Shown here piece by piece: positions 26,007-34,913 of a DNA stretch of 64,000 bases. Below the pieces are notes generated by a model. It was not told where the DNA came from, searched no databases, and saw nothing but the letters and a program-made list of their open reading frames with translations. The stretch's first letter is position 1, and every line of letters starts with the position of its first letter. Position numbers and translations under genes: made by a program. This DNA is from JAFALK01 sp042701975 (lineage in GTDB: Bacteria; Pseudomonadota; Gammaproteobacteria; Burkholderiales; Burkholderiaceae_C), in assembly GCA_042701975.1 (NCBI GenBank), contig CP170561.1, positions 248,001 to 312,000 on the forward strand. Direction: 5' to 3'.

Positions 26007-27523
26007 ATGACTGACCCGATCCCTCAGCGCATCGTCATCGTGGGCGGCGGCACGGCCGGATGGATGGCCGCGGCGGCGTTCTCCAAGCTGCTGGGCCCGG
26101 CCTACAAGATCCAGCTTGTCGAGTCCGATGCGATCGGCACGGTCGGCGTCGGCGAGGCGACGATCCCCTACCTTGGCGACTTCAATGCCGCGCTTGCAAT
26201 CGACGAGAACGATTTCCTGAGCGCAACCCAGGGCACGTTCAAGCTCGGCATCGAGTTCCTCAACTGGGCGCGCCTGGGCGACCGCTACACGCATGCCTTC
26301 GGCCAGGTCGCGGCGGACATCGGTGCCCTGTCTTTCCACCATTACTGGCTGCGCCTGCGCCAGCACGGCGATCGCCGACCGCTGGGCCTGTTCTCGCTCA
26401 ACGCGTTGGCTGCCAGCCAGGGTCGGTGCATGCGCTCGCGCCGCGACATGCCGAACTCGCCGCTGGGCAATATCGCGCATGCCTTCCACTTCGACGCGGG
26501 TCTCTACGCGCGCTATCTGCGCCGCTACGCGGAGCAGCGCGGCGTGCAGCGCGTGGAGGGCGAGGTCGTCAAAGTGCGCCAGCGCGAGGACGGTGGCATC
26601 GCTGCTGTGCAATTGGCGAGCAGCGAGACCATCGAAGGCGACTTCTTCCTCGACTGCTCGGGCCTGCGCGGCCTGCTGATCGAGCAGACGCTGAAGGCCG
26701 GCTATCACGACTGGCGCGAGTGGCTGCCCTGCGACCGCGCGGTGGCCGTGCCTTGCGCTTCGGTGAGGCCGCTGCTGCCGCTGACGCGATCCACGGCGCA
26801 CAGCGCGGGCTGGCAATGGCGCATCCCACTGCAGCACCGCATCGGCAACGGCCATGTGTTCTCCAGCCGCTTCATGAGCGAGGACGAGGCCACGGCCATC
26901 CTGATGCGCAAGCTCGACGGCGAGGCGCTGGCCGAACCGCGCTGCATCCCTTTCGTGCCCGGCCAGCGCAAGCGCTTTTGGATCAAGAACTGCGTGGCCC
27001 TAGGCCTGGCGGCGGGCTTCTTCGAGCCCATCGAGTCCACCAACATCCACCTCATCCAGACGGCCATCATGCGCATCGTGGCGCTGTTCCCGCGCGCCGG
27101 GATGGACCAGGCGGACATCGACGAATACAACACGCAGACCGGAACGGAATACGAGCGCATCCGCGACTTCGTCATCCTCCACTACCACGCCACCGAGCGC
27201 GACGACTCGCCCTTCTGGATCCAGTGCCGCGACATGGCCGTCCCCGAGACCTTGCAGCGAAAGATGGACCTGTTCCGCAGCAACGGCCGGCTGTTCCCGG
27301 ACGACAAGGACCTGTTCGGGCCCTCGAGCTGGCTGCAGGTGCTGATCGGCCAGCGCGTCGAGCCGCGCGCCTATCACCCGCTGGTCGACAACATGACGCT
27401 GCCGCAGATCCAGGAGATGGCGAACGGGATTGAGCAGCTGATGCGTCGCTGCGTCGCTGCGTCGAATCGATGCCGACGCACGAGGACTTCATCAAGGCCG
27501 AGTTCGCGGCCGCGCGGCCTTAG
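26007..27523 (+). CDS. Tryptophan-halogenase-family flavoprotein with C-terminal frameshift
   Basis: FADH2-dependent halogenase-type enzyme. FAD site GGGTAGW at the N-terminus; Lys79 (GTFKLGIEF) sits where the catalytic lysine of PrnA is, WQWRIP (269-274) is the family signature, and Glu343 (PIESTNI) corresponds to the catalytic base. Near the end the sequence TGCGTCGC repeats with period 8 from 27442 to 27464; removing 8 bases restores RRCVESMPTHEDFIKAEFAAARP and the stop at 27521. As it stands the frame runs about 1.2 kb past this stop, antisense to the convergent gene. The frame needs a check. Substrate unknown. Confidence 0.85.
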
Positions 27524-27533
27524 AGCCGCAAGC

Positions 27534-28541
27534 TCAATCGCGCTTCCTGAACGCCCACCACGCCGCCAGCGCGGTGAAGGCGATCACCAGCGCCACGATC
27601 ACCGCGAAGCCGTGCGGCTCCTGCGCGAGCGGAATGCCGCCCACGTTCATGCCCAGCAGGCCCGCAACGATGTTGATCGGCAGGGCCAGCACGGTGACGA
27701 TGGTCAGGGTGAAGAGGCTGCGGTTGGTCTGCTCGCTGACCTGCGCCGCCACTTCTTCCTGCAGCAGCTTGATGCGCTCTTCCAGCGAAGCCATGTCGCG
27801 CAGCACCAGCGAGAACTCCTCGCTGGCCTGGCGCAACTCATCCCGGTCCAGCGCCGTCATCCAGGGCGGCGGCTGGCGCAGCAGGCGAAACAGCGATCCC
27901 GGCTCGGGCGCCAGCAGGCGCTGCAGGCGCACGAGCACGCGGCGCATGCGCGCGAGTTCGGCGCGCTTCTCTTGCAGCTTGCCGCCGAGCAAGCGGTCTT
28001 CCACGCTGTCGATGGGCAGGGTCGCCTCGCGCACGATGCGGGCGAGCACGTCGGCCTGGTCCTGCAGCAGCCGCGTGAGCAGCTCGGCCGTGGAGGCCAT
28101 GGGCAGGCCTTCGCGCACATTGCTGCGAAGCCGGTCGATCGAGCGCAAGGGGTGCAGCCGCGCGCTCACGACCACGCGGGCGCTGACGTTCATCCACAGC
28201 GTGGCGATGTCGGACGGGTCGAAGCTGAACTCGTAGGCCACGTCGTTGACAACGGCGATCAGCTTGTCGGCCGCGTCCTCGATGCGCGTGGAGCGCGAGC
28301 CCTGCTGCAGCGTGTCGAAGAACTCCGGCGCGAGCTCGAGCCCCGTCTGATGGTCCTGCAGCCAGCGTTGCGCCTTGGCGTCGCTGAGGTTGATGTGCAG
28401 CCACAGGAACTCGCCCGGCGCACGCACGCCAGCGATCCAGGACTCCGCGCCGGCCAGATCGACAGCACGCCCGGCCTCGCCCGGGCGCAGCACGAAGCCG
28501 CAGATCAGCAGGTGATCGCTGCCATCCGCCAAACCGCTCAT
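27534..28541 (-). CDS. CorA/ZntB-family divalent metal transporter
   Basis: 335 residues, long cytoplasmic N-terminal domain and two C-terminal membrane helices (about 271-292 LFTLTIVTVLALPINIVAGLL and 305-327). The pore motif is GMNVGGIP, the ZntB-type version rather than the GMN of CorA only. ZntB proteins move Zn2+; direction is debated. Its ATG shares a base with the FHA gene stop (TGATG), placing it last in a protease/FHA/ZntB unit. The convergent halogenase ends 10 bases away. Confidence 0.9.
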   Translation of the reverse strand: MSGLADGSDHLLICGFVLRPGEAGRAVDLAGAESWIAGVRAPGEFLWLHINLSDAKAQRWLQDHQTGLELAPEFFDTLQQGSRSTRIEDAADKLIAVVNDVAYEFSFDPSDIATLWMNVSARVVVSARLHPLRSIDRLRSNVREGLPMASTAELLTRLLQDQADVLARIVREATLPIDSVEDRLLGGKLQEKRAELARMRRVLVRLQRLLAPEPGSLFRLLRQPPPWMTALDRDELRQASEEFSLVLRDMASLEERIKLLQEEVAAQVSEQTNRSLFTLTIVTVLALPINIVAGLLGMNVGGIPLAQEPHGFAVIVALVIAFTALAAWWAFRKRD

Positions 28542-29545
28542 CAGTCTTCTTCCTCAGACGCGCCAGCCGCCGTGTCGTTGTCCTTCTTGGCCATCTTGTC
28601 GAGCGGGCCGCGCATGTCCTTCATCTCCTGCAGCAGCTTTTCGGGCGACACGGGCTTGACCATGCGAACGGCCGGCGGCGGCAGCGCGCTGAGGTAGCGC
28701 GGGCCGAAGAGGTGCTGCTCATCGGTGCGCTGCGCCATGCGCAGGCCCAGGCCCAGTGCCAGCAGCACGCCCATGGCGACGGCCATGCTGCGCCGCGCGC
28801 GTGGCCACACCAGCGAGGCATGCCACCAGATCAGGAAGGTGGCAGCCACGGGCATGATCAGCTCGGACAACGCCGCCAGGCGCGGCACCGAGAAGGCGTA
28901 GGCCAGGCCAGGCAGCAGGTAGTCGATGCCCTCCATCACGCACAGCCACACGACCACGCGGCGCAGGTGCTTGCCGAAGGGGAAGCGGCGCTGGAAGAGC
29001 TGGGTGACCAGCGCCCACACGGCGGCCCAGGCCAGCACGGCAGCCAGCGGCCCGAGCAGCGGCCAGGCGTAGTCGATCAGCTTGCCGCCAGGGTCGCTGG
29101 CCAGCCAGCGGTCCAGGCTCGTCAGCGCCAGCCACAGCAGGATCAGGCCCGGACCCCACCAGAGGCTGCGCGGCACGGTGCGGTGCTGGTGATGGGCCAG
29201 CGGCACTTCGGGCGCCAACGGCGCGTCGACCGAGCGCCAGCGCAGGTGCGTGGCACCGAGCTGGAAAAGCGCTTCAGCGCCGAGCGCCGCGGACTCGCCG
29301 GCCGCGAGGCGCTTTTCGCCGATCCAGCCGCCGTTGAGGCTGGGCAGCAGCACGAGGGCAAGGCCCTGCTCGGTCAGGCGCAGTTCGGCGTGCTCGCCGG
29401 CCACGTGGGTGTCGTCCAGCACGATGTCGCAGGCCGGCGAGCGGCCGATGCGCAGCGCAGCGCCCTCGCCTTCCGGCAACCGCGGCTTGAAGGCGGCGCG
29501 CACCTGACCTTCACGGTCCAGGATTTCAATCACGCCCCGGGTCAT
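28541..29545 (-). CDS. FHA-domain membrane protein
   Basis: 334 residues. An N-terminal forkhead-associated domain (about 10-90) binds phosphothreonine: LRIGRSPACDIVLDD, EHAEL and SLNGGWI carry the Arg-Ser, His and Asn-Gly of the phosphopeptide pocket, although the usual S-R-x-H is GEH. The rest holds about five hydrophobic segments (about 130-305) and a charged C-terminus with many Asp and Glu. The start at 29545 overlaps the protease stop (ATGA); the gene overlaps the ZntB-like gene by one base. No Ser/Thr kinase is in the window. Confidence 0.85.
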   Translation of the reverse strand: MTRGVIEILDREGQVRAAFKPRLPEGEGAALRIGRSPACDIVLDDTHVAGEHAELRLTEQGLALVLLPSLNGGWIGEKRLAAGESAALGAEALFQLGATHLRWRSVDAPLAPEVPLAHHQHRTVPRSLWWGPGLILLWLALTSLDRWLASDPGGKLIDYAWPLLGPLAAVLAWAAVWALVTQLFQRRFPFGKHLRRVVVWLCVMEGIDYLLPGLAYAFSVPRLAALSELIMPVAATFLIWWHASLVWPRARRSMAVAMGVLLALGLGLRMAQRTDEQHLFGPRYLSALPPPAVRMVKPVSPEKLLQEMKDMRGPLDKMAKKDNDTAAGASEEED

Positions 29546-30918
29546 TGCTTCACCGCCCATGCAAATCCGTTCAGGTAGTGAGACGTGAGCTTGAGCGCGT
29601 TGTCGAAGGACACGCCCGGCGCGTTGAAGCGGCCCAGCGCGCCTTCGGTGGACGCATCCACCGTGGTCACCAGGACCGACAGGTTGTACAGGCCTTCGAG
29701 CTTGCGATAGGCCGACATGCAGACCACAGCGCGCAGCGGCAGGCCGTCGCGATCGACGAACTCCTCGCGGCAGAAGGGCGCGGTGCTGACCTTGTTGGAA
29801 GCGCCCATGCGCTCGTTGCGGAAGCTGCCCGTGTAGATCTTGGCAAAGCGCAGCGCGCCGAGCTTGCTGCCGTCGTAGTTCTCGTGCTGGACGTCGAGAT
29901 AGCCCGTCTGCAGGCCCCCGCTGATGTAGAGCGCGTGCTCCATGCGGCATTGTGAGCGCTGGTACTCCAGGCCCTTGCTGTCGGCCGCGGATCCACCACC
30001 CCAGCAGCGCATGAAATCTTCCTGCGGCACCGGCAGGCGGTAGCGGCCCGGACCGGCCGAGCGCCAGGGCTGCTTGATGAAGGCCTGGGTCAGCTCCTCC
30101 TGATAGGCCATGACCTGGTCGCGCAGGCGCGGCCACACGGCCGTGGTGATGGGCTTGGCGTCGCGGCTCTTCTTGTAGAGGTCCTCCGCGAAGGGCCCCG
30201 GCACCAGAAAGCTCATCTGTTGGGCGAAGAACATGGCCGAGACGTTGACGCCGACGACGCGGCCGTCTTCGTCGACCACCGGGCCGCCGCTCATGCCGGC
30301 GTTGATGGAGCCGGAGTAGTAGATCAGCGGATCGAAGCTGCGCTCGACCAGGCCGTTGTAGTTGCCCTCGACGATGGAGAAGGCCACGTCCAGCGGCTTG
30401 CCCATCGAGTAGATGCGGTCGCCCTTGGACAGCGAATCGGCGCGCGGCCGGAAGGCCAGCGCGCCGTGGCCGGCCAGCAGCTTGGCGTCGGCGGCAACGG
30501 GGCGCAGGATGGCCAGGTCGTGGCGGGCGTCGATGTCCAGCAGCTCCAGCGCGCCTTCTTGCCCGTCGGTGGTGGCAAAGCGCAGGCGATAGCGCTCGGG
30601 CTCCAGCGCCATCTGGCTGACGACGTGGTAATTCGTGATGATGCGATCGCCATCGCCGACCAGGAAGCCCGAGCCGACCGAGGCCTGGCTGTCCTGCGTC
30701 TTGAGCAGCGTGCGGATCTGCAGCAGCTGGCTGCGGCTCTTGTCGTAGATGCGCCGAGCGCTGGCCGAGACAGCCTGGTTCTGCGGCGCGGAGGCCGCAG
30801 GCGCCGGAGGCATGGGCACCACCGGCCCCGGCGGGGACTTGGGCGCCGCCTGGCCGGTGGCACTCAGGCCCAGCGCCAGGATCAGGATCAGGATGGACAG
30901 CGAACGCAGCAAGAGCAT
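29542..30918 (-). CDS. Secreted trypsin-like serine protease
   Basis: 458 residues. A hydrophobic signal (LLLRSLSILILILALGLSATGQA) and a proline-rich stretch precede a S1-type domain with His98 (TNYHVV), Asp134 (RHDLAILR) and Ser210 (NAGMSGGP), and an intact substrate pocket region. About 200 residues after the catalytic domain form a long C-terminal region with a Cys pair, function unknown; no PDZ domain is evident, so this is not a typical DegP. Coupled to the FHA gene by a 4-base overlap. AAGGAGAA precedes the ATG. Periplasmic location is inferred. Confidence 0.85.
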   Translation of the reverse strand: MLLLRSLSILILILALGLSATGQAAPKSPPGPVVPMPPAPAASAPQNQAVSASARRIYDKSRSQLLQIRTLLKTQDSQASVGSGFLVGDGDRIITNYHVVSQMALEPERYRLRFATTDGQEGALELLDIDARHDLAILRPVAADAKLLAGHGALAFRPRADSLSKGDRIYSMGKPLDVAFSIVEGNYNGLVERSFDPLIYYSGSINAGMSGGPVVDEDGRVVGVNVSAMFFAQQMSFLVPGPFAEDLYKKSRDAKPITTAVWPRLRDQVMAYQEELTQAFIKQPWRSAGPGRYRLPVPQEDFMRCWGGGSAADSKGLEYQRSQCRMEHALYISGGLQTGYLDVQHENYDGSKLGALRFAKIYTGSFRNERMGASNKVSTAPFCREEFVDRDGLPLRAVVCMSAYRKLEGLYNLSVLVTTVDASTEGALGRFNAPGVSFDNALKLTSHYLNGFAWAVKQ

Positions 30919-30942
30919 TTCTCCTTCGATCAGGAGCCGATG

Positions 30943-31620
30943 CTAGCCGGTTTGCGCAAGGCCCCTGGGTCGGAAAACGCCGCGGTCGGCGTAAAAATCC
31001 ACCACCTCGTTGGCCGGCCACCACCCGGGCACGCCCAGCACAGGCAGCGGGTGAAAGGGCTTGGCGGCCAGCCCGTCAGCCTCCGTGGGCTCGGAGAAGA
31101 CCACGTGGGCGCAGATCGGCTTGCGCGGCGCGCAGAGTTTTTCGAGCAGGGCGTGGCCCACCAGGGTCAGGCGTGCCTCGCGCCACAGCGGGCGCAGCTC
31201 GATGAAGAGGCGCAGCCAGTCGCGCTCGCGCAGGGCTTGGCAGAGCTCGGGTGGGGCATCGAGCACGGCGCCGTTTTCGTCGAAGACGGTGGCCGCATCG
31301 CGCAACGCGCCGCGCTGACCTTGCACGCCGTCGGTTTCGAGCGTTAGCGCATGCCAGCCGTTGAGCCGCGTCTTCAGCGCCGGATGGCGCAGCCAGACGA
31401 GGCCGTTGAAGAAATCATGCGCGTTGTCGCGTGTCGGGATCAGGCCGGTGCGAGCGACGAAGGCTTCGTAGGCCTCGCCGGGAGGCAGTGCCTCGGCGGA
31501 GACGAAGCGCTCGCCAAGCGCCGCGTGGACGCGCTCACCCGCCAGGACGCGCTCGTGGAGCGCCCTGCCCTGCTCGCAATACGGCGCGAGCCAGGGGGCG
31601 GACCAGTCGATCTCAAACAA
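30943..31620 (-). CDS. DUF3025 family protein
   Basis: About 225 residues. The recognisable core WSAPWLAPYCEQGRALHE, then YEAFVARTGLIPTRDNAHDFFNGLVWLRHPALK, matches the DUF3025 pattern found in betaproteobacteria; no function is established. The start is uncertain: TTG at 31620 (FEIDW) overlaps the pyrC stop by 8 bases, and no ATG lies near, so an unusual start or coupled translation is likely. Stop is 24 bases before the protease start, so the gene belongs to the minus-strand run pyrC - DUF3025 - protease. Confidence 0.75.
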   Translation of the reverse strand: MFEIDWSAPWLAPYCEQGRALHERVLAGERVHAALGERFVSAEALPPGEAYEAFVARTGLIPTRDNAHDFFNGLVWLRHPALKTRLNGWHALTLETDGVQGQRGALRDAATVFDENGAVLDAPPELCQALRERDWLRLFIELRPLWREARLTLVGHALLEKLCAPRKPICAHVVFSEPTEADGLAAKPFHPLPVLGVPGWWPANEVVDFYADRGVFRPRGLAQTG

Positions 31621-32641
31621 GACGCCAGCCGAGGTCCTCGCCGCCGCGCAGCGGCTTGATCTCGGTGGCGCCGAAGGGCAGCCGCTCGGGCACGCTCCAG
31701 CTCTGCTTCTGCAAGGTGACCGTGCCGGTGTTGCGCGGCAGGCCGTAGAAGTCCGGGCCGTGGAAGCTGGCAAAGGCCTCGAGCTTGTCGAGTGCGTTCA
31801 CTGACTCGAAGGCCTCGGCGTAGAGCTCCAGCGCCGACAGCGCGGTGAAGCAGCCGGCCGCGCAGACCGAGTTCTCCTTCATCTGGCCGGCATGCGGGGC
31901 GCTGTCGGTGCCGAGGAAGAACTTAGGCGAGCCGGAGGTCGCGGCCTTGAGCAGCGCGCGGCGGTGCTCCTCGCTCTTGAGCACCGGCAGGCAGTAGTAG
32001 TGCGGACGCAGGCCGCCCATGAAGATGGCGTTGCGGTTGTAGAGCAGGTGCTGCGGCGTGAGCGTGGCGGCGGTGAAGGCATCGGCGCCCATCACGTACT
32101 CGGCGGCTTCCTTGGTCGTGATGTGCTCGAACACGACCTTCAGCTCGGGCATGTCGGCGCGCAGCGGGCGCATCACGCGATCGATGAAGACGGCTTCGCG
32201 GTCGAAGATGTCGATGTCGGCATCAGTCACTTCGCCGTGGACCAGCAGCAGCAGGCCGGCCTTCTGCATGGCCTCCAGCGTCTTGTAGGTCTTGCGGATG
32301 TCGGTCACGCCCGCATCGCTGTTGGTGGTGGCACCGGCCGGATAGAGCTTGAGCGCGACGACGCCGGCTTCCTTGGCCCGGGCGATTTCCTCGACCGGCG
32401 TGTTGTCGGTCAGGTACATCGTCATCAGCGGCGTGAAGTCCACGCCGACGGGCACCGCAGCCTGGATGCGTTCACGGTAGGCCACGGCCTGGGCCGCCGT
32501 GGTCACGGGCGGGCGCAGGTTGGGCATGATGATGGCGCGGGCAAACTGGCGCGCCGTGTAGGGCACGACGCTTTGCATGGCCACTTCGTCGCGGACGTGC
32601 AGGTGCCAGTCGTCGGGTCGGGTGAGGGTCAGGGCATTCAT
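31613..32641 (-). CDS. pyrC: Dihydroorotase (catalytic)
   Basis: Zinc enzyme (342 residues) closing carbamoyl-aspartate to dihydroorotate. It has the metal ligands absent from PyrC': WHLHVRD near the N-terminus, the carbamylated Lys in ALKLYPAGATTNSDAG, His in LVHGEV and VFEHITT, Asp in GTDSAPH. The ATG at 32641 matches the E. coli type (class II) start MNALTLTRPDDWHLH. 17 bases after gltL; the distance from pyrB suggests this enzyme complements the pseudo-subunit next to pyrB. Confidence 0.97.
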   Translation of the reverse strand: MNALTLTRPDDWHLHVRDEVAMQSVVPYTARQFARAIIMPNLRPPVTTAAQAVAYRERIQAAVPVGVDFTPLMTMYLTDNTPVEEIARAKEAGVVALKLYPAGATTNSDAGVTDIRKTYKTLEAMQKAGLLLLVHGEVTDADIDIFDREAVFIDRVMRPLRADMPELKVVFEHITTKEAAEYVMGADAFTAATLTPQHLLYNRNAIFMGGLRPHYYCLPVLKSEEHRRALLKAATSGSPKFFLGTDSAPHAGQMKENSVCAAGCFTALSALELYAEAFESVNALDKLEAFASFHGPDFYGLPRNTGTVTLQKQSWSVPERLPFGATEIKPLRGGEDLGWRLV

Positions 32642-32658
32642 GGCCCTGATTGTCCCAC

Positions 32659-33393
32659 TCAGTGCTGGAGGATCTTGGCCAGGAAGTCCTTGGCACGCGG
32701 CGAGCGCTCTTCGGGCTTGCCGAAGAAGTCCGCGCTCGTGCAGTCCTCGATGATCTTGCCGGCGTCCATGAAGATCACGCGGTTGGAGACCTTGCGGGCA
32801 AAGCCCATCTCGTGGGTCACGCACATCATCGTCATGCCTTCGTGCGCGAGCTTGACCATCACGTCCAGCACTTCGCCAACCATCTCGGGATCGAGCGCCG
32901 AGGTGGGCTCGTCGAACAGCATCACGATCGGATCCATGGACAGCGCGCGGGCAATCGCCACGCGTTGCTGCTGGCCGCCGGAGAGCTGCCCGGGGAACTT
33001 GTCCTTGTGCGCCGACAGGCCCACGCGGTCGAGCATCTTGAGGCCGCGCTCCTTGGCGTCAGACATTGAGCGGCCCAGCACCTTGATCTGCGCGATCGTG
33101 AGGTTCTCGGTCACCGAGAGGTGCGGGAACAGCTCGAAGTGCTGGAACACCATGCCCACGCGCGAGCGCAGCTTGGGCAGGTTGGTCTTCGGGTCGGAGA
33201 GCGAGATGCCGTCCACGCTGACGTCACCCTTCTGGAAGGGCTCGAGCGCATTGACGGTCTTGATCAGCGTGGACTTGCCGGAGCCCGAAGGGCCGCAGAC
33301 CACGACGACGTCGCCCTTGGCGATGTGGGTCGTGCAATCGGTCAGCACCTGGAAGCTGCCGTACCACTTGGAGATGTTGTTGATGTCAATCAT
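32659..33393 (-). CDS. gltL: Glutamate/aspartate ABC transporter ATP-binding protein
   Basis: ATPase of the amino-acid importer (244 residues). Walker A GPSGSGKST, Q loop with FQHFELFPH, signature LSGGQQQRVAIARAL, Walker B VMLFDEPTSALDPE, and switch-His THEMGFAR are complete. PAAT-family. Twelve bases after the gltK stop in the order gltI-J-K-L on the minus strand. pyrC follows 17 bases later, so it may share the transcript. Confidence 0.95.
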   Translation of the reverse strand: MIDINNISKWYGSFQVLTDCTTHIAKGDVVVVCGPSGSGKSTLIKTVNALEPFQKGDVSVDGISLSDPKTNLPKLRSRVGMVFQHFELFPHLSVTENLTIAQIKVLGRSMSDAKERGLKMLDRVGLSAHKDKFPGQLSGGQQQRVAIARALSMDPIVMLFDEPTSALDPEMVGEVLDVMVKLAHEGMTMMCVTHEMGFARKVSNRVIFMDAGKIIEDCTSADFFGKPEERSPRAKDFLAKILQH

Positions 33394-33405
33394 GGCGCGG
33401 GGCTC

Positions 33406-34074
33406 TCAGCGAATGATGGCGATCTTCTTGTGCAGTCGTTTCACGAGATACGACAGCAGCGAGCAGATGATGAAGTAGATGACGGCAGCAAAGATGTAGG
33501 CGTGTTTGACTTGGCCATAGTTCTTGCCGGCTGTCTCCAGGCCCTTGAGCAGGTCGTAGGCGCCGATGGCGTAGACCAGCGAGGTGTCCTGGAACAGGAT
33601 GATGGTCTGCGTGAGCAGCACCGGCAGCATGTTGCGGAAGGCCTGCGGCAGCACCACCAGCTTCATGTTCTGCGAATAGGTCATGCCCAGCGCCTGGCCG
33701 GCGTACATCTGGCCGCGCGAAATGGACTGGATGCCCGCACGCATGATTTCACTGAAGTACGCGGCCTCGAAGGCGATGAAGGTGATGATGGCCGAATACT
33801 CTGCGCCGATCGGGCGGCCGATCGCATAGGGCACGAGCAGGTAGAACCCCAGAATCACCATCACCAGCGGCATTGAACGCATGCCATTGACGTAGGCCGC
33901 AGCGGGCAGGTCAAGCCACGATTGGCCGGAGAGCCGCATCAAGGCCAGGATGGTGCCGAAAAAGACACCGCCCACCGTCGCAATGAAGGTCAGGAACAAG
34001 CTGTAGTAAAGGCCCTTGAGCGCGAAGGCCGAAAAGACTTCCCAGCTGAAGATGGAAGCAACTTCGGTATTCAT
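33406..34074 (-). CDS. gltK: Glutamate/aspartate ABC transporter permease
   Basis: 222-residue inner-membrane permease with about five helices and the EAA loop EAAYFSEIMRAGIQSISRGQMYAGQALGM (pattern only). Member of the polar amino-acid HisMQ family. Pairs with GltJ; starts at the base shared with the gltJ stop (TGATG). Confidence 0.92.
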   Translation of the reverse strand: MNTEVASIFSWEVFSAFALKGLYYSLFLTFIATVGGVFFGTILALMRLSGQSWLDLPAAAYVNGMRSMPLVMVILGFYLLVPYAIGRPIGAEYSAIITFIAFEAAYFSEIMRAGIQSISRGQMYAGQALGMTYSQNMKLVVLPQAFRNMLPVLLTQTIILFQDTSLVYAIGAYDLLKGLETAGKNYGQVKHAYIFAAVIYFIICSLLSYLVKRLHKKIAIIR

Positions 34075-34832
34075 CAGTGGCCTCCCGCGCCGCCGGCGGC
34101 CACCATGCCGGGCACGCGCAAGCGCCGCTCGACGAAGACCATGATTCGGTTGACGAGCATGGCGGTCACAAAATACGCGGCCAGCACGCCCAGATAAATT
34201 TCAAACAGGCGCCCGGTTTCCTCGCTACCTTGCAGATAGAACTGCGCGAGCTCGGGGATGGACACGGCAAAGGCCACGGCCGAGTTCTTGAAGATGTTCA
34301 TCGATTCGCTGGTCAGCGGCGGCATGATGATGCGATAGGCCATCGGCAGCAGGACGTAGCGGTAGTACTGCGGCGTGGTGAAACCCAGCGCCATGCCAGC
34401 GTAGCGTTGGCCGCGCGGCAAGGCCTGGATGCCCGAGCGAAGTTGCTCGGCAATGCGGGCCGAGGTGAAGAACCCCAGGCCCAGGATCACCAGGACCAGC
34501 GGCGACGGATTGTGAGTGCCAGGGATCAGATCCGGGACAACGTAGTTCCAGAGGAAGATCTGTACCAGCAGCGGAATGTTGCGAAACAGTTCGACCCATG
34601 CATTGCCGAAAGCGACGAGTCGGGGGCTGTTCGGCAGCGTGCGCATCACGCCAATCACGGAGCCAACGATCAAGGCGACCAGCAGAGCCGAAAGCGAAAC
34701 CGTCACGGTCGTGCCCCAGGCCTGCAGCATCCATTGCAGATAGGTCTGATCGCGGCCCGTCGCCATGCAACCCGCCACGGCTTCACCCGTGACCGTATCC
34801 CGGCAGTAGACCTGCCAATCCCAACTCGCCAT
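34074..34832 (-). CDS. gltJ: Glutamate/aspartate ABC transporter permease
   Basis: 252-residue permease of the HisMQ family with about five to six helices; EAA-type loop ARIAEQLRSGIQALPRGQRYAGMALGF. The longer first subunit, with a periplasmic loop before TM1 (MASWDWQVYCRDTVTGE). ATG at 34832 is preferred over a TTG one codon upstream. The upstream gap of 81 bases holds a hairpin that may reduce read-through from gltI. Confidence 0.92.
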   Translation of the reverse strand: MASWDWQVYCRDTVTGEAVAGCMATGRDQTYLQWMLQAWGTTVTVSLSALLVALIVGSVIGVMRTLPNSPRLVAFGNAWVELFRNIPLLVQIFLWNYVVPDLIPGTHNPSPLVLVILGLGFFTSARIAEQLRSGIQALPRGQRYAGMALGFTTPQYYRYVLLPMAYRIIMPPLTSESMNIFKNSAVAFAVSIPELAQFYLQGSEETGRLFEIYLGVLAAYFVTAMLVNRIMVFVERRLRVPGMVAAGGAGGH

Positions 34833-34863
34833 CAAAAACCTCGCAGCGGTCTTGTTGCTCTAC

Positions 34864-34896
34864 AAAACACGACGCCCGCTCCGCGCGGGCGTCGTG
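34864..34896 (-). terminator. Hairpin between gltI and gltJ (partial terminator)
   Basis: A perfect 12-base stem (CACGACGCCCGC / GCGGGCGTCGTG) with a 5-base loop (TCCGC). On the minus strand it is followed by TTTT. It lies after gltI and before gltJ, so it can lower transcription of the permeases and ATPase relative to the binding protein, as is common in such operons, and also protect the gltI 3' end from decay. Confidence 0.75.
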
Positions 34897-34913
34897 CTCA
34901 TCTTTCTACCGCC

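Noticed and set aside
26007..28697. 896-codon fusion of halogenase with further protein
   Set aside because: The part after 27464 is an out-of-frame extension caused by the 8-base duplication, then antisense to the ZntB-like gene.
28541..31024. 827-codon frame suggesting a large FHA fusion protein
   Set aside because: Its N-terminal two thirds is a shadow of the protease; the FHA gene starts at 29545 with a coupled ATG.
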